From Arthrobacter sp. (GTDB taxonomy: Bacteria > Actinomycetota > Actinomycetes > Actinomycetales > Micrococcaceae): a stretch of DNA of 8,455 nucleotides. A model generated the notes under the pieces. The model was not told the DNA's origin and did not search any database. It saw nothing but the letters and a program-made list of their open reading frames with translations. The stretch lies in the NCBI GenBank assembly GCA_025464545.1, contig JAODMA010000202.1:1-8455 (forward strand), given 5' to 3'. A program made the position numbers and the translations under genes. Every line of letters begins with the position of its first letter. Positions within the stretch are counted from its first letter, which is position 1. Shown piece by piece: positions 1-4,723 of this stretch.

Positions 1-2
1 GC

Positions 3-20
3 GCGGCTGCCGGGAGCCGC
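3..20. repeat. Short inverted repeat, possible terminator of an upstream gene
   Basis: GCGGCT at 3-8 and AGCCGC at 15-20 are perfect reverse complements around a six-base loop. There is no T tract on either side, so this is not a classical intrinsic terminator. GC-rich hairpins without a U tract are often seen at gene ends in actinobacteria, but a six-base stem can also arise by chance in DNA of this composition. Confidence 0.25.
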
Positions 21-100
21 CTGTGATCTGCGTCCCAACGCGCCCCCGGGAAGGGCGGCGCGGTGCGGTTCTCCGCCGGGCTGCACGCCCCTGGTTTCCG

Positions 101-117
101 GCCGGGCGCGGTCCGGC
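101..117 (-). terminator. Weak candidate terminator of the exonuclease gene
   Basis: GCCGG at 101-105 pairs with CCGGC at 113-117. The structure lies four bases past the stop codon of the minus-strand exonuclease gene. Read as minus-strand RNA, the stem is five base pairs with one inner A-C mismatch and one further pair. As plus-strand RNA it extends to seven pairs with one G-U. No U tract follows. Position is the main argument for a terminator. Confidence 0.25.
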
Positions 118-121
118 GGGA

Positions 122-832
122 CTAGAAGTCCCCTCGGCTGGCATCTACAGGGGGCAGTACCGGCCAGTCACCCTCGATCACGGCGGCAGGCTTGGTCTTG
201 CGGAGGTACGTCTGGAAGTCCGTGGCCTGGGCCGAGGCCCAGTCGACCTGCAGCTGGTGCAGGTGGCTCGCCGGCATCCTCAGCTTCGGAAACTTCCCGG
301 CCATGGCATCGAGCATGCGCAGGGTGGCGAGCGCATCCGCCGCCGAAGTGTGCGCGTTGTCCAGGTTGACGCCGTACTCCTCGCACAGGGCGGTCAGAGT
401 GCGCTTGCCCTTGCGGTAGCGGTCCACTTGCTTGTTCATGACATAAGGGTCCAGCACCGGAAAGCGGCTCAGCTGGGGCACCCCGTACCGGGCCGATTCC
501 GCCGCGAGCACGGTGAAGTCATAGCTGGCGTTGAAGGCGATCACCGGGACGCCGGTGTCGAACAGTTCCTGGAGCGCCGCGGCCACTTCCCGTGTCACCT
601 CTGCGGCCGGCCGGCCCTCGCTGCGCGCCTTTTCGGTGGTGACGCCGTGGATATCACTGGCCTCGGTGGGAATCTCCACGCCCGGATCGGCGAGCCATTC
701 ATGTTCCTTGAGGATCCCGCCGTCGGAATCCACCACGGTGACCGACGCGGTGACGATCCTGGCCGAGCGTGAGTTCCGGCCGGTGGTTTCGAGGTCAAAG
801 GCTGCGCGGGGGAGGGTGTTCCAAGTGGTCAT
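122..832 (-). CDS. DEDDh-family 3'-5' exonuclease (DnaQ-like)
   Basis: This 236-residue protein carries the full active-site set of a DnaQ/RNase-T-like exonuclease. Exo I is FDLETTG with D13 and E15. Exo II is AFNASYD with N101 and D105. Exo III is the H-x4-D form, H161 and D166, which places it in the DEDDh subgroup. Such enzymes remove nucleotides from 3' ends with two metal ions. The catalytic fold fills roughly residues 8-175. A tail of about 60 residues follows, containing VDWASAQATDFQTYLRKTKP near 196-215, which I associate from memory with stand-alone actinobacterial exonucleases. There is no polymerase, BRCT or GIY-YIG domain, so it is a free-standing nuclease rather than DNA polymerase III epsilon. 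The ATG at 832 is favoured because a TANNNT hexamer sits six bases upstream, which fits a leaderless mRNA. It is divergent from the ATL-adnAB operon. Substrate (DNA or RNA) cannot be told from sequence. Confidence 0.9.
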   Translation of the reverse strand: MTTWNTLPRAAFDLETTGRNSRSARIVTASVTVVDSDGGILKEHEWLADPGVEIPTEASDIHGVTTEKARSEGRPAAEVTREVAAALQELFDTGVPVIAFNASYDFTVLAAESARYGVPQLSRFPVLDPYVMNKQVDRYRKGKRTLTALCEEYGVNLDNAHTSAADALATLRMLDAMAGKFPKLRMPASHLHQLQVDWASAQATDFQTYLRKTKPAAVIEGDWPVLPPVDASRGDF

Positions 833-838
833 GCGTCC

Positions 839-844
839 ACGCTA
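839..844 (-). promoter_or_regulatory. Candidate -10 box for a leaderless exonuclease transcript
   Basis: On the minus strand the hexamer TAGCGT fits the actinobacterial TANNNT -10 consensus. It is followed by six bases and then the ATG at 832, so transcription would start at or next to the A of the start codon. There is no Shine-Dalgarno sequence in front of this ATG, which agrees with a leaderless mRNA. I see no good -35 box, which is common for such promoters. Confidence 0.5.
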
Positions 845-872
845 CCTGCTGCCACCGACAGGAACGCGCCAC

Positions 873-892
873 CCGCGCCGGCCGCGGCGCGG
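873..892. repeat. Perfect inverted repeat in the divergent intergenic region
   Basis: CCGCGCC (873-879) and GGCGCGG (886-892) form a perfect seven-base inverted repeat around a six-base spacer. It lies within the 138 bases between the two divergent start codons, upstream of both -10 boxes. It could be an operator for a dimeric regulator acting on both genes. Equally it may be a chance palindrome in GC-rich DNA. Confidence 0.25.
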
Positions 893-959
893 AGTCGTTG
901 CGGGCTCGCTCAAGGCGCCTCCGGGGGAGTGGACGGGCCGGACGCAGGCTTTGCCCGGC

Positions 960-965
960 TAGGCT
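960..965 (+). promoter_or_regulatory. Candidate -10 box for a leaderless ATL-adnAB transcript
   Basis: TAGGCT matches TANNNT and is followed by six bases and the ATG at 972, the same geometry as the divergent exonuclease gene. The predicted transcription start falls on the A of the ATG. No proper Shine-Dalgarno sequence is present; the only AGG upstream is inside the hexamer itself. No clear -35 box is visible 17-18 bases upstream. This would be the main promoter for the three-gene operon. Confidence 0.5.
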
Positions 966-971
966 TGAGTC

Positions 972-1388
972 ATGCGGATTGAGTATGTGGAGGCGGTGCT
1001 GGAACTCGTGGCATTGATCCCCGCAGGCACCGCGGTGGCCTACGGCGACGTCGCCGAACTCCTGGGCTCCGGCGGGCCCCGCCAGGTCGGATCGGTGCTG
1101 AGCCACCGCGGCGGTTCGGTCCCCTGGTGGCGCGTCCTGAAGGCCAGCGGTGGGGCCCCGCCGGGTCATGAGCGCGAGGCCCTGGCGCTCTACATCCTGG
1201 AAGGTACTCCGCTGCTGGGAAGCTACGAGGAGTACCTCCGCACGGGCAAAGGGCGCTGGCGGGTCGACCTGATGTCGGCCCGGTGGGCGCCCACCGACGA
1301 GAACTTTGGCCGGATCGACGTGATCGCTGAGCGGCTCGAACGCAGCCTGCACAAAATGTCGGCGCCCGATGATGAAATGACCGTGTGA
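972..1388 (+). CDS. Alkyltransferase-like (ATL) DNA-repair protein, PWWR type
   Basis: The protein has 138 residues and the DNA-binding domain fold of O6-alkylguanine-DNA alkyltransferase. The methyl-accepting box PCHR is replaced by P51-W52-W53-R54, so it cannot take an alkyl group. ATL proteins bind O6-alkylguanine, flip it out and pass the lesion to nucleotide excision repair. Y24 (in AYGDVAELLG) and R37 (in PRQVGSVLSH) match the conserved tyrosine and the arginine finger that intercalates at the flipped base. The ATL core ends near residue 90-95; a tail to 138 (from about RWRVDLMSARWAPT) is longer than in compact ATLs of about 100-110 residues. The ATG at 972 is supported by the upstream TAGGCT hexamer and by the typical start MRIEYVEAVLELV. 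Its stop overlaps the adnA GTG start, so it leads the operon. From memory, M. tuberculosis Rv3204 is an ATL gene near the AdnAB genes, so the association appears conserved. Confidence 0.88.
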   Translation: MRIEYVEAVLELVALIPAGTAVAYGDVAELLGSGGPRQVGSVLSHRGGSVPWWRVLKASGGAPPGHEREALALYILEGTPLLGSYEEYLRTGKGRWRVDLMSARWAPTDENFGRIDVIAERLERSLHKMSAPDDEMTV

Positions 1389-4300
1389 GCACCTCCAGCC
1401 AGAACCCCTCTCTCCGCCTGCTTCCACCCCGCAAACAGCACGCCGCAGTACCCTCGCTCTCAGCGGACCAGCGTGCCGCCGTCGACGTCCCGCACGGTTC
1501 CGGACCCGTCCTCGTCCCCGGCGCCCCGGGAACCGGAAAGTCCACGGTGCTGGTGGAGGCGGCGGTGCGACGCGCCCAACGCGACGGTCTGGACCCGGAG
1601 CGGATGCTGATCCTGGCCCCGGGACGGCTCGCCGCCGACACCCTGCGGGATCAGTTCACCGCCCGGCTGGACCGCAGTCTGAGTACGACGCCGGCCCGCA
1701 CCTGGGCGTCCTACGCCTTCGATCTGATCCGCCGGGCCAAAGCCGAAGGCATCCTGCCGCTGCCGCGTCCGCCGAAGCTGCTGTCCGGCCCGGAGCAGGA
1801 CTTGATCATCAAGGAACTCCTTGACGGGCATGCGCGGCCCGGACTCGAGCTGCCCTGGCCGGAAGACCTGGGCGCTGCCCTGCAGACCCGGGGCTTCCGG
1901 CAGGAGGTCCGCCAGCTCTTTGACCGGATCATCGAATCCGGACGCACGGCAGAGGATCTAGTGGTCCTGGCGGCGCGCTGCCACCGGCCCGACTGGGTGG
2001 CCGCGGCGGCACTGTATTCCGAATACCGGGATGTCCTGGACCTGCGGATGCCCGAAGCCTTCGACCCGGCCGGCATCATCACCGCCGCCCGGCAGATCTT
2101 CCAGGACGCGCCGGACTTCCTGGCGGCCGAGCGCCACAGGCTCCAGCTGGTGCTGGTGGATGACATTCAGGAAGCAAACCCTGCCGTTTTCGAACTGCTC
2201 GCGGATGTCGCCGCCGGCAAGGATTCCCTCATCACCTTCTCCCCGGACACGGTGGTTCAGGGCTTCCGCGGCGCCCGCCCGGATCTCGTGGCCGAGCTGC
2301 CGCGGCTGCTTGCCCCCGCCGGCGGAGCCGTCCTCGAACGCCCGCTCTCGACGGCGCACCGCCACACCCCCGCCGTGGCGGAGGCCTGGCTCTCGGTGGC
2401 CGGGCGCATCTCCCGCCGGGCCGGCGGGCAATCTGCCCGCCGGCTCGAGCAGCCGGGCCGCGACGCACCCACAGGTATCGGAGACGCCGCAGCCCCCGCC
2501 GCCGGCCCGGAAGCAGCCCGCGCGGAAGCGGCCGACGGCGGAGCCGGCCGGGTCGAGGCGCACCTGCTGCCGTCCCCGGTCCACGAACTGCGCTACGTGG
2601 CGCAGCGGATCCTCGAAGCGCAGCTGAACGACGGCCGGGCACTGGGCGAGATCGCCGTGATCGTCCGCAACGGCGGCCAGCTCGGACAGCTGCAGCGTTA
2701 CCTCTCGGGCCAGGGCATCCCCGTCCGCATCCCGGTGGCGGAATCCGCCGTCCGCGACGAAGTCGCCGTCCGGCCCCTGCTCGATGCCTACGCCGTCGTG
2801 CTGGACCCGGCCGTGCTGACGCCCGAGGCGGCCGTCGGGCTCCTGACGTCCCGGATCGGCGGCGCCACGGCGATTGAACTGCGCCGGCTGCGCCAGGCGC
2901 TGCGCCGCGAGGAAATCCTCGGAGGTGGCGGCCGCACCAGCGACGCGCTCCTCGTCGAGGCCCTGCTGGAACCCGGGGCGGTGGCCACGCTCGGCATCGA
3001 GGGGCACTCGGCGCGCCGGATTGCCCGGATGATCCTCGCCGGCAGGGAAGCCGCGCAGGCGCCCGGCGGCAATGCCGAAACGGTGCTGTGGGCCCTGTGG
3101 AACGCCACCGGACTCGCCTCACGGTGGACCGAGGCAGCACTGTCCGGGGGAGCAGCCGGAGCCCGCGCAGACCGCGACCTCGATGCCATGATGGCCTTGT
3201 TCCACACTGCCGAGCGCTATGTGGACCAGCTTCCCGGGTCCGGTCCCGAACAGTTCCTTGAGTACCTGCTCAGCCAGGAACTGCCCATGGACACCTTGGC
3301 GGCGAGGGCCCAGCTTGAAGACGCCGTGGAACTCATGACGCCCGCCAGCGCCGCCGGACGGGAATGGCCGGTCGTGATCGTTCCCGGACTCCAGGAGGGC
3401 GTGTGGCCCAACACCCGGCTCCGCGGAGAACTGCTCGGCAGCACCCTGTTCGCGGACGCCGTCGAACACGGAGTGGAGTACGCCCTGCAGCTGGATCCGC
3501 TCAGCCGCCTGCGGGAAATCCGCTACGACGAGCTGCGGAGCTTTTCCACCGCGGTCTCGCGGGCCCGGCAGGAGCTGATCTGCACTGCGGTGTCCTCGGA
3601 AGACGAGCAGCCCTCCTCGTTCCTGGACTACGTGGCGCCCCTGCACCCGGACCAGGACCGGAGGGGCTTCACCCCGGTGGAACGGCCCTTGACACTGCGG
3701 GCCCTCGTGGCGGAACTGCGTCAGTATGCGCAGCTGGACGCGCCGGAGGCCGCCGAGGCAACCGCCGTGCTGGGCGCTCTGGCTGCCGCGGAACCGCCCG
3801 TGCCCGGGGCGCATCCCGGAAGCTGGTGGGGTCTTGCGCCGCTGTCCTCCGATGCGCCCGTCGTACCGCCAGGAGGCACCGTGTACGTCTCGCCGTCGAA
3901 GGTTGAAACGGTGCAGAAATCGCCTCTGGACTGGTTTGTCCAGGCGGCGGGAGGTGAGGCGGAGACCGACTTCGCCCGCAGCCTCGGGACTCTCGTCCAC
4001 GCCATCGCGCAGGACCTGCCGGACGCCTCTGGCAATGAATACGTGGCCGAACTCGTGTGCCGCTGGCCCGCGCTCGGGATGAAGGACAACTGGGAAGGCA
4101 GGCTCGACTTCCAGCGCGCCGAGGCCATGGTCCGGAAGCTGGCACAATACGTGCTGCTGATGCGTGCCGAAGGCCGCAGCCTGGTCGGCGTCGAGCAGGA
4201 CTTCGAGGTGAAACTGCCGGACGTCGCCCCTGAAAATCCGGCCCGCAGCACCGGCAGCGACGACGGAGGTGAGCCCTGGCCGGCCCGTCCGGCCGTATTG

Positions 4301-4723
4301 CGCGGGCAGGTCGACCGGCTGGAGATCGACGCAGAAGGCCGTCTGGTCGTCGTGGACCTGAAGACCGGGAAACGGCAGCCCGGCAAAGCCGATCTGGAGC
4401 GGCACCCGCAGCTGGGCGCCTACCAGGCAGCCGTCCTGGCAGGTGGTTTTGCCGGCCCCGACGACGGGCCGCCGCCACTTCCGGGCGGTGCCGTCCTGGC
4501 CCAGCTCGGGACCACCACCAAAAGCCCCGGCATCCAGGCCCAGGCCGCGCTGGGCCCAGCGGAGAACTGGGCGCGGGACATGGTGGGCGATGCCGCGCGC
4601 GTGATGTCCGGCAGCACCTTTGAGGCGCGCCATGACCCGTCCAAGAGCGGGCACGGCGGGCACGGCTGCCGGCTGCCCGAGGTCTGTCCGCTGTGCGCGC
4701 GAGGAAAGCAGGTTACCGAATGA
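1385..4723 (+). CDS. adnA: AdnA, helicase-nuclease subunit with degenerate motor
   Basis: This 1112-residue protein is the first subunit of the AdnAB double-strand-break resection complex: UvrD-like motor at the N-terminus, RecB-type nuclease at the C-terminus. Walker A is GAPGTGKST (46-54), with Q29 as a Q-motif glutamine. Motif II is VDDIQE (258-263) instead of DEFQD. Motif III reads SPDTVVQGFRGA (286-297), lacking the GDxxQ core. Motif V has PASAAGRE (653-660) where HxSKGLE is usual. Motif VI keeps SRAR (725-728). The nuclease site is complete: H872, E937, D977, D991 and K993 in VVDLKTGK, and Q1009-x3-Y1013. Known mycobacterial AdnA cuts the 5' strand and carries an iron-sulfur subdomain; the cysteines here (C892, C1095, C1101, C1104) are atypically placed. 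An Ala-rich insert lies at about 343-390. The GTG start overlaps the ATL stop (GTGA) and lacks a good ribosome site, suggesting coupled translation. At 1112 residues it is somewhat longer than mycobacterial AdnA, about 1050. Confidence 0.88.
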   Translation: MSTSSQNPSLRLLPPRKQHAAVPSLSADQRAAVDVPHGSGPVLVPGAPGTGKSTVLVEAAVRRAQRDGLDPERMLILAPGRLAADTLRDQFTARLDRSLSTTPARTWASYAFDLIRRAKAEGILPLPRPPKLLSGPEQDLIIKELLDGHARPGLELPWPEDLGAALQTRGFRQEVRQLFDRIIESGRTAEDLVVLAARCHRPDWVAAAALYSEYRDVLDLRMPEAFDPAGIITAARQIFQDAPDFLAAERHRLQLVLVDDIQEANPAVFELLADVAAGKDSLITFSPDTVVQGFRGARPDLVAELPRLLAPAGGAVLERPLSTAHRHTPAVAEAWLSVAGRISRRAGGQSARRLEQPGRDAPTGIGDAAAPAAGPEAARAEAADGGAGRVEAHLLPSPVHELRYVAQRILEAQLNDGRALGEIAVIVRNGGQLGQLQRYLSGQGIPVRIPVAESAVRDEVAVRPLLDAYAVVLDPAVLTPEAAVGLLTSRIGGATAIELRRLRQALRREEILGGGGRTSDALLVEALLEPGAVATLGIEGHSARRIARMILAGREAAQAPGGNAETVLWALWNATGLASRWTEAALSGGAAGARADRDLDAMMALFHTAERYVDQLPGSGPEQFLEYLLSQELPMDTLAARAQLEDAVELMTPASAAGREWPVVIVPGLQEGVWPNTRLRGELLGSTLFADAVEHGVEYALQLDPLSRLREIRYDELRSFSTAVSRARQELICTAVSSEDEQPSSFLDYVAPLHPDQDRRGFTPVERPLTLRALVAELRQYAQLDAPEAAEATAVLGALAAAEPPVPGAHPGSWWGLAPLSSDAPVVPPGGTVYVSPSKVETVQKSPLDWFVQAAGGEAETDFARSLGTLVHAIAQDLPDASGNEYVAELVCRWPALGMKDNWEGRLDFQRAEAMVRKLAQYVLLMRAEGRSLVGVEQDFEVKLPDVAPENPARSTGSDDGGEPWPARPAVLRGQVDRLEIDAEGRLVVVDLKTGKRQPGKADLERHPQLGAYQAAVLAGGFAGPDDGPPPLPGGAVLAQLGTTTKSPGIQAQAALGPAENWARDMVGDAARVMSGSTFEARHDPSKSGHGGHGCRLPEVCPLCARGKQVTE
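4649..4666 (+). repeat. Exact 9-bp tandem duplication before the AdnA cysteine cluster
   Basis: GGGCACGGC occurs twice in direct succession (4649-4657 and 4658-4666). It encodes Gly-His-Gly-Gly-His-Gly at residues 1089-1094, directly before C1095. A tandem duplication of this size typically arises by replication slippage. It lies at the place where AddB-type proteins carry a further iron-sulfur cysteine. Confidence 0.8.
4702..4712 (+). promoter_or_regulatory. Ribosome binding site that sets the AdnB start
   Basis: AGGAAAG at 4702-4708 and AGCAGG at 4707-4712 lie within the last codons of adnA. The AGG at 4710-4712 is seven bases from the ATG at 4720. This supports the ATG at 4720, which overlaps the adnA stop as ATGA, over the in-frame GTG at 4693, which would lie upstream of this site and give a 31-base overlap. 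Confidence 0.55.

Larger units (their letters stand above)
1..121. other. Left-edge stretch with no supported gene
   Basis: I see no convincing coding region here. Frames stay open on both strands, but only because the stretch is extremely GC-rich. A plus-strand frame ending in TGA at 25-27 could be the last few codons of a gene entering from the left, but eight codons are too few to judge. The stretch holds two short hairpins (3-20 and 101-117), listed separately, which could end transcription of neighbouring genes. Confidence 0.4.

Noticed and set aside
1..121. A gene fragment at the left edge
   Set aside because: Open frames exist on both strands, but none has a motif, a start with a ribosome site, or enough length to judge.
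23..772. A 249-codon plus-strand open frame across the exonuclease gene
   Set aside because: It is opposite the DEDDh exonuclease, whose D13/E15, D105 and H161/D166 motifs are clear. The plus-strand translation is low in recognisable features.
972..1388. Active O6-methylguanine-DNA methyltransferase
   Set aside because: The acceptor cysteine box PCHR is PWWR, so the protein cannot take the alkyl group; it is an ATL.
4693..4719. GTG at 4693 as the start of AdnB
   Set aside because: It would overlap adnA by 31 bases, lies upstream of the AGG ribosome site, and adds a nine-residue leader with no support. The ATG at 4720 has the usual ATGA overlap.
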